A stretch of 64,000 nucleotides of DNA from Marinobacter manganoxydans MnI7-9 (GTDB lineage: Bacteria; Pseudomonadota; Gammaproteobacteria; Pseudomonadales; Oleiphilaceae): contig NZ_AGTR01000080.1 in the NCBI RefSeq assembly GCF_000235625.1, positions 156,503 through 220,502 on the forward strand, given 5' to 3'. Under the pieces are notes generated by a model, which made no database searches, was not told the origin of the DNA, and was given only the letters and a program-made list of their open reading frames with translations. Positions 37,905 to 47,237 of the stretch are shown here, piece by piece. The stretch's first letter is position 1. Each line of letters opens with the position of its first letter. The translations under genes and the position numbers were made by a program.

Positions 37905-38094
37905 CTAGTGTCCCGTCTGGCTAATTCCTTAATCTACTGCTTGCCTCTGAGGACTCTGACCAAGGCGTCAGTCTGCAGATGTGGTTGTTCCACATCAAGG
38001 ACTGACAACACCGGCTCAGAGTCCTCAGAGGCAAGCCCTTCGGGAGCTTCTGAGAAGCTCAGTAGATTAAGGAATTAGCCAGACGGGACACTAG
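37905..38094. mobile_element. 190-bp MITE-like palindromic element
   Basis: Perfect 35-bp terminal inverted repeats (37905-37939 and 38060-38094) beginning CTAGTGTCCCGTCTGG, then inner perfect 20-bp repeats (37940-37959 and 38016-38035), then a hairpin GATGTGG/CCACATC at the centre (37979-37998). The ends are CTAG on both sides, consistent with a 4-bp target duplication of IS5-group type. The right arm has about 24 extra bases between repeats. No coding capacity. Confidence 0.75.
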
Positions 38095-38189
38095 TGAAGA
38101 AGTTGAACCGAAGTGCGGGGTCCATCATGGTTGCGGCCGGCGCTTACCTGGCCAACCCCACAATCCGTGGCGGCGACTTCTCTGGCCGG

Positions 38190-39137
38190 TTAGACCGCTT
38201 TCAGGTGCCGCCCGCAGGGCGAGGTGGTCATGATTTCGTGCCAGCGATCCCGCAGCAGGCGCTCGAGGTGGTCCCGAATCCAGATAATGCCGGGATCCCG
38301 GTCATGGCGGGCGTGCCAGACCAGGTACATGCTGGTGGGATCAACCTCAAAGGGCAGCTCTCCCATCCAGAGCCCGTTCACAAAACCGCAGTCCTGACTG
38401 ATGAGTTCCGGCACCGCCGCAATCAGGTTTGTCTCCCGAAGCACCTGCGGCACAATGGAGAAATGGTTGACGGTGGCGGCAATCCGGCGGCTTTGTCCCT
38501 TCTGGTCCAGGTAGCTGTCCACGAAACCATGGGCGTCGCCCGACATGGACACCAGCAAATGCCGGGCCTCCAGGAATTCCTCCATGGTGATCGGCTTACC
38601 CGCCAGCGGATGTCCTTCGCGCATCGCCAGCACGTAGCCACCCTCAAACAACCAGGTGCTCCGCAGGCTGTGGTCGTGCTGGTTCAGAACGCCAACCGCC
38701 AGGTCCACGTGGGCTTCGCGCAGATCGTCGTAGGTGCCATCGGGCGTGTACGGGACCGCGTGCAGGTCGACACCGGGCGCCTCCCGCTCCAGCAATTCGA
38801 TTAACTGGCGCCAGACCATCTCAACGATCACGTCGGTAGCGGCGATGCGAAATTTCCGTTTGGAATTGGCGGGGTCGAACTGAGTGGCTGAAACCGCGTT
38901 GGTTAGCGCGTACATGGGCCCGCCTACCTGGTCCCACAGGCTCAAGGCATAAGACGTTGGCTCGATGTTACGACCTTTGCGGACAAACAGCGGGTCGCTC
39001 CAGATCTGGCGCATCCGGGAAATTGCGTTGGATACCGCCGGCTGGGTCATGGCCAGACGCTCGGCGGCTCGGGTCACCGAGCGCTCGGTCATGATGGCGT
39101 CGAAAATATAGAGGAGTTGCAGCTCCTGGGTTTTCAT
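38190..39137 (-). CDS. LysR-family regulator (NodD-like subgroup)
   Basis: 315 residues from ATG 39137; a longer frame upstream lacks a ribosome site and would cover the terminator region. HTH SVTRAAERLAMTQPAVSNAISRMR; effector domain with the PTSYALSLW and WHARHDRDPGIIWIRDHL ends typical of the NodD/LeuO-like branch. Target not apparent: neighbours are a MITE and thioredoxin. Confidence 0.87.
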   Translation of the reverse strand: MKTQELQLLYIFDAIMTERSVTRAAERLAMTQPAVSNAISRMRQIWSDPLFVRKGRNIEPTSYALSLWDQVGGPMYALTNAVSATQFDPANSKRKFRIAATDVIVEMVWRQLIELLEREAPGVDLHAVPYTPDGTYDDLREAHVDLAVGVLNQHDHSLRSTWLFEGGYVLAMREGHPLAGKPITMEEFLEARHLLVSMSGDAHGFVDSYLDQKGQSRRIAATVNHFSIVPQVLRETNLIAAVPELISQDCGFVNGLWMGELPFEVDPTSMYLVWHARHDRDPGIIWIRDHLERLLRDRWHEIMTTSPCGRHLKAV

Positions 39138-39211
39138 CGTGGGGTACCTGAATGATGGCAATGGACCCGGATAAGTCTGACCAGCATTGGCGGGCAGTGC
39201 AACCGGCACAC

Positions 39212-39240
39212 AAAAACACCCTCCCATAGAAGGAGGGTGT
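39212..39240 (-). terminator. Terminator of the thioredoxin gene
   Basis: On the minus strand ACACCCTCC-TTCTATG-GGAGGGTGT followed by TTTTTG. Confidence 0.88.
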
Positions 39241-39257
39241 TGATTCGAGCCGGTGAG

Positions 39258-39581
39258 TTACAGGTTGCCTTTGACGAAGGCACGCAACTGGCCCAGGGTA
39301 CCGGCACCGGTCTGCCGGGCCACCACGCCGCCCTCTCGGAACAGCGCCAGGGTCGGAATGCTGCGGATTCCCATGCGAGCCGCCGTTTCCGGGCTGTCAT
39401 CCACGTTGACCTTGGCCACTACCAGTTCATCGCCCAGTTCGTCGGCGATTTCTTCAAGCATGGGGCCAACGGTCTTGCAGGGGCCGCACCAGGGTGCCCA
39501 GAAATCGACCAGGACCGGCTTGTCGTTACGACCAACGGCCGCATCAAAGTTGCTGTCGTTTACTTCAACGATGTTGCTCAT
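39258..39581 (-). CDS. trxA: Thioredoxin
   Basis: 107 residues from ATG 39581 (ribosome site GGAGAAACG). Canonical WCGPCK active site at about 31-36, preceded by VLVDFWAPW, and the cis-proline in RSIPTLALF (about 74). Cytosolic disulfide reductase recycled by thioredoxin reductase. Own terminator downstream. Whether it is the main thioredoxin of the cell cannot be judged; the symbol reflects family only. Confidence 0.92.
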   Translation of the reverse strand: MSNIVEVNDSNFDAAVGRNDKPVLVDFWAPWCGPCKTVGPMLEEIADELGDELVVAKVNVDDSPETAARMGIRSIPTLALFREGGVVARQTGAGTLGQLRAFVKGNL

Positions 39582-39693
39582 ATCGTTTCTCCGTTTCCAG
39601 TAATGCCTGAGCCTAACCATGCGCCCTGCTCTTGCTGAAAACCAATTGTTCAGCGGTATACATGGTATTTCCCAGGGTGATGTACACCGGTTG

Positions 39694-40728
39694 TCAGTGA
39701 CTGCCAAAGCGCTTGCTCAGCACCAGTCCGCCCCAGGCCAGGGTGCGATCACCGGTACCGTTCTTGATTTCGGAGCTCTGCACACGCAACACGTAGCTCA
39801 GCTCCATGTTGTCCCAGAGCGTGTAGGTGTAACCGGCCCAGACTTCCGCTAGCAGCACATTCAGATCATTGGCACTGAGTTCGTGATCGGAATCCCGGAA
39901 CTGACCCTGCAGGAAAGCGTTGTATGCCCTGGCCTTCACCGACAGGCCACCCCAGAAGTAGTTCTCCCGACCGCCGACCGCGGAGACGCTGGGCGCCCGC
40001 TCACCGTAGGCCATCAATTCCGGGTTGAAGCGGTTATCCGGCGACGAAATCAGCCCTCCCCGGAACACCAGGGCGGCGCCAAATTCAGTGAGGTATCCGA
40101 CGCTCCCAAAGTAGGTCACCTTGAACTTGCTGCCCGGCTCACTGCCATCCAGGTACTGGTGGTAGGCCGCGGAGTACCGCACGGTAGGCTCGCCCCCTTC
40201 GGAGATCTGGTGATCCCAGCCTTCGGGCTTGTCACTGCCGGTGGCCTTGTGAATCGCATTCTGACTGTGCTCAAACAGGTCTAAGCCCAGGGCACCAACG
40301 GTCAGCGAGGTGGTCCATCCCGAGGTGCCACCGGCTGACTGATAACTGCGGCTCGTGGACAGATACACCAGGCTGCTGTACGGTCGGTCGCTCCTGTCGA
40401 TACCTTGCTCCGTAATCTCCTCGGGGGTAAAGCCGTAGGCACCGAACTCCACCGAGGTGTTCTCAGGCTGGTCCGGCAGCCGGCCAAAACTGCCAACCAG
40501 ACCCTGGTCGATCGCTCCCACCGCGCGTGAAACCAGGCTGTTGTTCAGCGCCTCGGAGTTGGAGGAATAGGTTATGGCGACCCCGGCTGTGTAGTCCCGG
40601 TCGGTCCGGGTCGGGGCGAACAGATCGTTATCAATAGACAGTGCAATGGCGGAAGCGGGCTCACCAGCCAGGCTGACAGACGACGCCACAGCAAAACCGA
40701 GTGCAAGAGCGAGTGAAAGGGAACGCAT
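39694..40728 (-). CDS. LpxR-family lipid A deacylase
   Basis: 344 residues from ATG 40728. Signal peptide (MRSLSLALALGFAVASSVSLAG) followed by SIDNDLFAPTRTDRDYTAG, the LpxR signature with catalytic-site Asn and Asp and a calcium-binding loop, then repeated amphipathic strands and a C-terminal aromatic-like end (VLSKRFGSH) of an outer-membrane beta-barrel. LpxR removes the 3'-acyloxyacyl group of lipid A in the outer membrane. Single gene, upstream of thioredoxin on the same strand with a 112-bp gap. Confidence 0.85.
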   Translation of the reverse strand: MRSLSLALALGFAVASSVSLAGEPASAIALSIDNDLFAPTRTDRDYTAGVAITYSSNSEALNNSLVSRAVGAIDQGLVGSFGRLPDQPENTSVEFGAYGFTPEEITEQGIDRSDRPYSSLVYLSTSRSYQSAGGTSGWTTSLTVGALGLDLFEHSQNAIHKATGSDKPEGWDHQISEGGEPTVRYSAAYHQYLDGSEPGSKFKVTYFGSVGYLTEFGAALVFRGGLISSPDNRFNPELMAYGERAPSVSAVGGRENYFWGGLSVKARAYNAFLQGQFRDSDHELSANDLNVLLAEVWAGYTYTLWDNMELSYVLRVQSSEIKNGTGDRTLAWGGLVLSKRFGSH

Positions 40729-41145
40729 GGCCAACTCCAGTGCTTCAATTGTGTGAATCGAGTTGGCGGCTATTTTTCGGATGACGGGCGCGGCAGACTA
40801 ATCAAGAGACGGTATCCGCAACATCACAGATAGTGATGCATAGGTACTTATACCGCCTTTTTCAGGCTCATTCCCTGAGTCTCCCTTCTAGGAAGAACTA
40901 TAGAAATCACACCTTAACTAATGATATATAGATAATTTTTGTTTTTAACCGCGGAATCCTAAAACGTTCTGGTGAACGTTTCGGCAGCAAAAAAACGGTT
41001 TATCATAATTTGAGATGATGTATTCCATATTGTTTCGGAATTATTCAGGTCGCCTCCCCAGCCCCATACTTCTCCCCATCAACTGCCGACCACCCAGGCA
41101 GTTCCGATGAAAGCGTTGACTCATTCAAACTCAGGAGAAGATGTT
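40729..41145. other. AT-rich non-coding region with inverted repeat
   Basis: 417 bp without a credible gene. AAACGTTC-TGGT-GAACGTTT (40962-40981) is a perfect 8-bp inverted repeat that could be an operator for either the LpxR gene or the small secreted protein. No clear promoter was picked out. Confidence 0.45.
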
Positions 41146-41322
41146 ATGCGTAAAGTTGCACTGGTAACCCTCGCCTCACTCATCGCGGTAGCGGCTATTC
41201 CTGCCCACGCGACTCTGGCAGATCGCAAATCCGATGAACCGGGCGTCGAAGCCCCTCAGCCGGCCCCCTATAGCGGACAGGTTGTTATCCGCGGCGAAGT
41301 GAAGTCCGAAAGCCACGGTTAA
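41146..41322 (+). CDS. Small secreted protein
   Basis: 58 residues from ATG 41146, with ribosome site AGGAGAAG; an earlier in-frame ATG at 41107 would destroy the signal peptide. Signal peptide MRKVALVTLASLIAVAAIPAHA, then a short charged mature part of about 35 residues ending VIRGEVKSESHG. Periplasmic. No family recognised. Confidence 0.65.
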   Translation: MRKVALVTLASLIAVAAIPAHATLADRKSDEPGVEAPQPAPYSGQVVIRGEVKSESHG

Positions 41323-41411
41323 GCGTTAGAGGTTTCATTTGCGTCTTGGCACCAGGGACGGTGCGTTTTTCATATCCATCGTAGTCCGACAATGCCCCAC
41401 ACGGCGACGAG

Positions 41412-41630
41412 TAGCCCTATATACTGCCGCTGTCACTAGCTGCCGCGCTACCCTGCCCGTTGATGACCGCCTGGCAGGCAATTGAAAAAATCCCACGCAT
41501 GCCAGAGGCCGATGTACTCATTACCGGTGCCGGCGGCATGGTAGGACGTTTCCTGGTTCAACTGGCCGTGCAGCGGAATTACCGGGTGACAGCCATGGCC
41601 TCGGCCCGGCACCACAAAACGCTTCGTCAA
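41412..41630 (+). pseudogene. Fragment of a zinc-type dehydrogenase gene cut by an IS end
   Basis: Reads [39 protein letters not shown] and [10 protein letters not shown], the middle of an MDR alcohol dehydrogenase/quinone reductase including the nucleotide-binding glycines. Both ends of the gene are missing; the 3' side stops at a solo IS2-like left end (41632-41673). Confidence 0.7.
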
Positions 41631-41631
41631 C

Positions 41632-41673
41632 TTGCTTCTACCAAGGTGTCCGGTTTAAATGGGGGCTACTACA
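41632..41673 (-). repeat. Solo left end of the IS2-like element
   Basis: On the minus strand it is identical for 42 bp to the left end of the intact element (49091-49132), starting TGTAGTAGCCCCCATTTAAA. The remainder of the element is absent. Confidence 0.85.
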
Positions 41674-41835
41674 GATGTTCATGGGCCCGAAGATGTCCGC
41701 GCTGGACATAGTGGTGAAGTAAAGCACGTCTGATCTGTCCCCGGTTTCGAAACGGGAGATGAAATGCGGCCTTTGGTCTAAGGCTACAAGAACGAATATC
41801 TAATTATCACCCGACGGACATAACTGGCGGCTCTA

Positions 41836-43722
41836 ATGACTGACTACTTTATTCAGGCCTTTATTTACCTGGTGGCGGCTGTAATCGCGGTGCCTTTGGC
41901 CAAGCGGTTCGGGCTGGGTTCGGTACTCGGTTACCTGGTGGCCGGTGTGGTCATCGGGCCGGTGACCGGGCTGGTGGGCCAAGAGACCGTCACCCTTCAG
42001 CATTTTGCCGAATTCGGCGTGGTGATGATGCTGTTCCTGGTGGGGATGGAGCTGGACCCCAAATCCCTCTGGGCCATGCGGGTGCGGCTGCTCGGCCTGG
42101 GTGGGCTGCAAGTGGCACTCACCGCAGCGGCCGCCACCGGTTTTGCCTGGTCGCTGGGGCTGGCCTGGCAAACCGCAGTGGCGGTGGGGTTTCTGTTCTC
42201 CCTGTCTTCAACGGCAATTGTGCTGCAGACGCTGACCGAAAAGGGCCTGGTCAAAACCGAAGGCGGCCAGAGTGCCTTCTCGGTGCTGCTCTTCCAGGAC
42301 ATTGCAGTGATTCCCATGCTGGCCATCATCCCGCTGCTGGCCGTGCCCGGCATCTCCCCCAGTGGCGGCGAGGGCGGGCACAGCAGCCTCAGCCTGGTTG
42401 AGCACCTGCCGGGCTGGGCCCATGGGCTGGTGGTTGTGGGGGCGATCGTGCTGGTGATTGTCTGCGGCCATTACCTGAGCCGGCCGCTGTTCCGCTACGT
42501 GGTACAGTCCGGCATGCGGGAAGTGTTCACCGCCACCTCGCTGATGCTGATTATCGGCATCGCGGCGCTCATGAGCCTGGTCAACCTGTCGCCGGCTCTT
42601 GGCGCATTCCTGGCCGGTGTGGTGCTGGCCAACAGCGAATTCCGGCACGAACTGGAAGCCAATATCGAGCCGTTCAAAGGGCTGCTGCTGGGGCTGTTCT
42701 TCATTACCGTGGGCGCGGGAATCAATTTCGGCGTTCTGGCGGAGTCCTGGGATATCGTCCTGCTTCTCGCCCTGGCGGTGATCATCGGCAAGGCCCTGAT
42801 TCTGGTTGGTCTGGCCCTCGCCTTCCGCATCCGCAGCAGTGATGGCTGGCTGTTCACCCTCGGACTCGCCCAGGCCGGTGAATTCGGGTTTGTGCTGCTG
42901 ACCTACAGCACTCAGAACCGTGTGATCCCGGCGGACACCGCGCAAATGCTGTCACTGGTCGTGGCCCTGTCCATGTTCCTGACGCCGCTGTTGTTCATTG
43001 TCTATGACCGGGTGGTGCTGCCGCGCTATCAGAAGGCCTCCAATGAAGAAGCGGAGCCGGATGAGATAGAAGAACAGGCGCCGGTGATCGTGGCAGGGGT
43101 CGGCCGATTCGGGCAGATCGTCTGCCGGTTGCTTCGCGCCAACAACATTCCGAGCGTTGCCCTGGACCAATCCCTGGAGCAGATCGAAAACCTGCGCCGA
43201 ATCCAACTGAAAAGTTACTTTGGCGACGCCACCCGCATCCAGCTACTGGAAACGGCCGGCATTGCCGAGGCACGCCTGCTCGTTGTGGCCATTGATGACC
43301 GCAACCGGGCCGTTAATCTGGTGCGTCATGTCAAACAGCTTTACCCGGAGGTCTGGGTACTGGCCCGCGCCTTCGACCGCGGCCACAGCTACGAACTGCG
43401 CGAAGCCGGCGCCGACGACGTGGTAAGCGAAACCTACTACTCCGCCCTGGCACTCGGCGGCGATGCCCTCACCGCCATGGGCGTCCACCCAGAACGCGCT
43501 CGCCGGATGACCCAGTCCTTCGTTGCCAGCGAAAAAGCCAACGAAGACCAACTGTTCGAAACCTGGCGCAACATCGAGGAAGGCATGTACTTCGGCCTCG
43601 GCCGGCGCTACGGGGAGTTGTTCGTGAAGCTCGAAGAGTCACTGGGGCACGCCATGCGGGAGGACGCACGGCGAACTGAGGACGAAGCGCCGGCGTGGAC
43701 AGCGCCAACGGACAATCACTGA
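41836..43722 (+). CDS. KefB/KefC-type monovalent cation:proton antiporter
   Basis: 628 residues. N-terminal CPA2 exchanger of about 12-13 helices (1-390) with GVVMMLFLVGMELDP and SSTAIVLQTL, and the QDIAVIPML segment near the ion site. From about 415 follows an RCK/TrkA-N domain (VIVAGVGRFGQIVCRLL). The tail has coiled-coil and acidic character. These inner-membrane proteins export potassium in exchange for protons, gated by glutathione adducts or nucleotides. No KefF/G-type ancillary gene is adjacent. Start ATG 41836 has a weak ribosome site. Confidence 0.88.
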   Translation: MTDYFIQAFIYLVAAVIAVPLAKRFGLGSVLGYLVAGVVIGPVTGLVGQETVTLQHFAEFGVVMMLFLVGMELDPKSLWAMRVRLLGLGGLQVALTAAAATGFAWSLGLAWQTAVAVGFLFSLSSTAIVLQTLTEKGLVKTEGGQSAFSVLLFQDIAVIPMLAIIPLLAVPGISPSGGEGGHSSLSLVEHLPGWAHGLVVVGAIVLVIVCGHYLSRPLFRYVVQSGMREVFTATSLMLIIGIAALMSLVNLSPALGAFLAGVVLANSEFRHELEANIEPFKGLLLGLFFITVGAGINFGVLAESWDIVLLLALAVIIGKALILVGLALAFRIRSSDGWLFTLGLAQAGEFGFVLLTYSTQNRVIPADTAQMLSLVVALSMFLTPLLFIVYDRVVLPRYQKASNEEAEPDEIEEQAPVIVAGVGRFGQIVCRLLRANNIPSVALDQSLEQIENLRRIQLKSYFGDATRIQLLETAGIAEARLLVVAIDDRNRAVNLVRHVKQLYPEVWVLARAFDRGHSYELREAGADDVVSETYYSALALGGDALTAMGVHPERARRMTQSFVASEKANEDQLFETWRNIEEGMYFGLGRRYGELFVKLEESLGHAMREDARRTEDEAPAWTAPTDNH

Positions 43723-43855
43723 TCACGAAAACAAAAAGGCCGGCTTGATGAATGCTTCCGAAAAGAATGTGGTTCTACGGCTTAATGAGCATAAGAAGAA
43801 CGCATCAAATCCCTGACGGCTATCTGTCAAATTGCATGGGCGTAGCCATGTTCCA

Positions 43856-45052
43856 TCACAGCATTTTATCAGACCGGCGCGCATCTCTTAGCGCCAGAAA
43901 AATCGGCACACCAATCTGCGAGAACAGCGCCAGGGCCCAAAGGCCGTTGCTGACAATCGACGGTATGAGGGGATGAACGGCTAGCACAACCAGCGCCATG
44001 ACAATGCCGAACAGCCTCAGACCGGCGCTATGGTATTTGTCGGTGGCATCAGCCACGGTTCGACGCAGCGCCCATAGCGAAGCTAAAAAAACCGCAAGGC
44101 CGACAGAGCCAAGCGCGGCGTAGCCGGGCGGATAAGGCTCCCACAGGCCGACGTAGACTTCTCCGGCCAGCGCAACGCCAATCGTCACCGTACTCCACAA
44201 AATCACGATGTGAGCAAACCAGTATCTCAACAGCACGGCACTGGTGCGGCTCTTCGGTTTTTCATTGCCGGCGCAGTCGAAATAAGTCCAGGCCAGCGCG
44301 AAGAGGGACAAGCCGCCCATGGTCACATTGAACAGCGTACCCGCGCTGACGCTTTGGACACCCTTCTCGGCCAGCGTGACCACCAGTTTAAAGAAGCCTT
44401 CACCCAGCAAGATCAACATCAGAAGGCCGAAGCGCTCCGAGATGTGTCCGAGTTGAGGCACAAAGCGTTCGAAGCGGAGCGTGCCCACGCGCGGCAGCAT
44501 GTACTGCAGCTGGATTGCTACCACGCCGGCGGCAAAGACCCAGTAGGCGACCGGTGTGGGCAAAAAAGCCGACAGCGCGAACACCCCGGCCAACACGAAA
44601 AAATTCCGCGCCTGTTCCTGCGCCAGCCTATTGGCCGCGTTGTCGGTACAGCGCGCCCGCCAGTAAAGATAGGCCGTCAGCGCCCGATTCAACGCATAGG
44701 CCAGCGCGAAATACGTCCAGCCTTCACCGGCCACGTCGGGAATCGCCGCCGCGACGGTCATCATCGTGACAATCTTAAGTGCCATCACCACGCGATGCGG
44801 CATGTCCGTGGAGATATACAGCGAGTTATAGACCGAGCTGTCTGCCCAGGCATAGAAAATTGCCAGGAACAGTCCGGTAAACACCCAGAATCCTTGCCAC
44901 CCCAGATGATGGGACAGGTAATTCCCCAGAATGAAAATTGTCACTACATGGACCAGATCGAAGAAAAGTTCCACCCAGTGCACGTGGTCGTGGTTTTCAT
45001 CGACATCCATGTGATGGCGCGGACGCCGCCAGAGAAGATCGCTAACTACCAT
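43856..45052 (-). CDS. Low temperature requirement protein A (LtrA) family membrane protein
   Basis: 398 residues with 11-12 hydrophobic helices. The N-terminal HVHWVELFFDLVHVV is the family signature. LLGEGFFKLV (about 196) is another conserved block. Biochemical role of LtrA proteins is not established. Single gene, convergent with the antiporter. Confidence 0.85.
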   Translation of the reverse strand: MVVSDLLWRRPRHHMDVDENHDHVHWVELFFDLVHVVTIFILGNYLSHHLGWQGFWVFTGLFLAIFYAWADSSVYNSLYISTDMPHRVVMALKIVTMMTVAAAIPDVAGEGWTYFALAYALNRALTAYLYWRARCTDNAANRLAQEQARNFFVLAGVFALSAFLPTPVAYWVFAAGVVAIQLQYMLPRVGTLRFERFVPQLGHISERFGLLMLILLGEGFFKLVVTLAEKGVQSVSAGTLFNVTMGGLSLFALAWTYFDCAGNEKPKSRTSAVLLRYWFAHIVILWSTVTIGVALAGEVYVGLWEPYPPGYAALGSVGLAVFLASLWALRRTVADATDKYHSAGLRLFGIVMALVVLAVHPLIPSIVSNGLWALALFSQIGVPIFLALRDARRSDKML

Positions 45053-45125
45053 ACACTACCCCTTTTTCTTATTGTTCTGGCGGTGAATTATGCGCCGGCC
45101 AGAGACTAGCGGAAGCTACGAACTG

Positions 45126-46133
45126 TTAATCAAGTTCGACCACTATTTTACCAATCTGCTGATTTGACTCCAGATAGTGATGCGCTGCCACTATCTCTTC
45201 AAATTTAAAGCTTCGATCAATGACAGGCTTGAGTGTTCCTTCGGATAAACCCGAGTGGATAAATTGCTTTGCTCTGCGAAAACGCCCGATGTCTTTTATA
45301 ACTTCAGTAAACACATACCCCCTAACGGTCAGACTTTTACGAAGTGCTATTTTTAAGGGAAAAGGGGTTGTTTCGGGACTTAATGCTCCGTGTACTATTA
45401 TTATTCCTTCAGGGCTCATTGCTTCAGCAATTTCAGCTATCTGCGGCCCACCGACAGCATCAAATGCGATGTTTAAATTGTTTGCTCCCAAGATGCTTCT
45501 CAAGCTATCCAGCAGCGGTTCTTCTTGGGTTGCAATCACATGGGCCGCGCCAGCCTTGAGCACAGCAGCCTTTTTAGCTCCTGTTAGAGTTGTAGCGATA
45601 GGGATACCCCCCAGAGCATTCACAATTTGAATCGCTGCCAATCCAACACTGCTCGATGCGGCAGTTATCAGTACTGCATCGCCTTTTTGCACGTTAGCAA
45701 TTTCGACCAAAGCGCCATAAGCTGTCAGGTACTGCATCCAGGCTGCTGCGCCTTCGGCAAAGGTTAGCCCTGCTGGTTTGAGTGCCACATATTCATTGGG
45801 TACGACAACCTCTTCTGCGTAGCAGCCATTCTGAGAAAGCCCCATCTGAGGGACAATACAAACCTCGTCCCCAAGGCGTAAATGATTCACCTCTTCCCCG
45901 ACTTCAATGACTATCCCGGATGCTTCATAGCCAATTCGCGAAGGGAAGTCAGCCTTTTCTATATACTGGCCTCGCCTGAACATGGCATCAGCACGATTGA
46001 GCCCAACAGCTTTGACCGCAATACGAACATCAGTGGCCTGCAAACCTGGACTCGCCAGCGAGTCAATAGTTAACACCTCGGGGCCACCTAATTCATGGAA
46101 ACGAACAGTTCGAATTAGTTTTCTTGGGCTCAT
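45126..46133 (-). CDS. Zinc-dependent alcohol dehydrogenase family protein (MDR)
   Basis: 335 residues from ATG 46133 (GAGG nine bases upstream). AVGLNRADAMFRRGQY and GYEASGIVIEVG match the quinone oxidoreductase-like MDR branch; nucleotide-binding ITAASSSVGLAAIQI (about 150-164) has serines where glycines are usual, as in this subgroup. The classical zinc ligands are missing. Third gene of the minus-strand operon SDR-MDR-ADH; AT-richer than the flanks. Confidence 0.85.
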   Translation of the reverse strand: MSPRKLIRTVRFHELGGPEVLTIDSLASPGLQATDVRIAVKAVGLNRADAMFRRGQYIEKADFPSRIGYEASGIVIEVGEEVNHLRLGDEVCIVPQMGLSQNGCYAEEVVVPNEYVALKPAGLTFAEGAAAWMQYLTAYGALVEIANVQKGDAVLITAASSSVGLAAIQIVNALGGIPIATTLTGAKKAAVLKAGAAHVIATQEEPLLDSLRSILGANNLNIAFDAVGGPQIAEIAEAMSPEGIIIVHGALSPETTPFPLKIALRKSLTVRGYVFTEVIKDIGRFRRAKQFIHSGLSEGTLKPVIDRSFKFEEIVAAHHYLESNQQIGKIVVELD

Positions 46134-46155
46134 ATGCATCCTCAACAATGACTTT

Positions 46156-47163
46156 TTAAGCAATTACATCAATAACTACTTTACCCATGGACCCCAACTC
46201 TACGGCATTATGTGCATCCATTGCCGTGTCTAGGGAAAAGCGTAACGGATCGAGTATTGGCTTAATTTGTCCAGCTTCAACGAGAGCCGTAATTTGCCGC
46301 AGAATGTCACCATGATGTTTGCGCCCCTCTCCGCTGAGCTGTGGGTGTAACACAAAAATCGCTGACAATGTTGCAGAGCGTAGTGACGACGGTGCCAGGT
46401 TATGTGAGCCGAATGCAGCACAGCTTATAATATGTCCATAATGTGCAATGATACCTAATGAGGCATCGAGTACAGGGCCACCGACAGTGTCGTAAATGAT
46501 ATCGAATCCTTTGCCTTGGGTGTATGCGTCCACGTACTCCGCAGGGCTTGCAGTGTGATAATCAATTGGCGTGGCACCAAGCGCCTTGAGCAGTTGTTGT
46601 TTTCCAGTCGATGCAGTGGCATAAACGTCGGCACCTAAGGCCTTAGCAATTTGCACAGCTACATGCCCAACTCCGCCAGCTCCACCCTGGATAAGGACTT
46701 TCTGGCCCGCTTTAACATTCGCCTTGTCAACCAAACCTTCCCAAGCGGTAAGTGCAACCAGAGGTAAAGCCGCAGCTTCACGCATGGACAAATTTTTCGG
46801 TTTGAGAGCAAGCAACTCAGCATCTACGTTGGCATATTCAGCCAATGAGCCTTGCAATCCTCGCACTCCGCCAGTCAGACCATAAACTGCATCGCCTACT
46901 GCAAAGTCGGTGACGCCGTCGCCGATAGCAACAATTTCTCCAGCCAAATCGGTGCCAAGTACTGCGGGTAATTCGGGCATGGCATAAGGAGCGATACCTT
47001 GGCGGATCTTGTAATCAATAGGATTGACGCCACTCGCAAATATTTTTACCTGCACCTGACCTGCTGATGGAGAAGGTAAGTTAATCAGGGCATCCCGGAA
47101 TACTGTACCTTCTTCATAGCTATCTAATATCAAAGCACGCATTTGTCCGTTTAACGCAGTCAT
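46156..47163 (-). CDS. Zinc-binding dehydrogenase / quinone oxidoreductase (MDR)
   Basis: 335 residues from ATG 47163 (ribosome site GAGG). FASGVNPIDYKIRQG, LGTDLAGEIVAIG and LIQGGAGGVGHVAVQIAKA show the QOR-type NADPH-dependent reductase. Second gene of the operon; only about 25% like its downstream MDR neighbour by eye, so not a tandem duplicate. Confidence 0.87.
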   Translation of the reverse strand: MTALNGQMRALILDSYEEGTVFRDALINLPSPSAGQVQVKIFASGVNPIDYKIRQGIAPYAMPELPAVLGTDLAGEIVAIGDGVTDFAVGDAVYGLTGGVRGLQGSLAEYANVDAELLALKPKNLSMREAAALPLVALTAWEGLVDKANVKAGQKVLIQGGAGGVGHVAVQIAKALGADVYATASTGKQQLLKALGATPIDYHTASPAEYVDAYTQGKGFDIIYDTVGGPVLDASLGIIAHYGHIISCAAFGSHNLAPSSLRSATLSAIFVLHPQLSGEGRKHHGDILRQITALVEAGQIKPILDPLRFSLDTAMDAHNAVELGSMGKVVIDVIA

Positions 47164-47237
47164 CAATAACCTCACAAACTGAATATTCAGCGGGTGGTTA
47201 AATCACCCGCTGGTTAATAGGTCTTTTATTCAACGAA

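Noticed and set aside
37905-38094. CRISPR array or rho-independent terminator
   Set aside because: The repeats are inverted, nested and occur once; there are no direct repeats with spacers, and the stem is far longer than a terminator.
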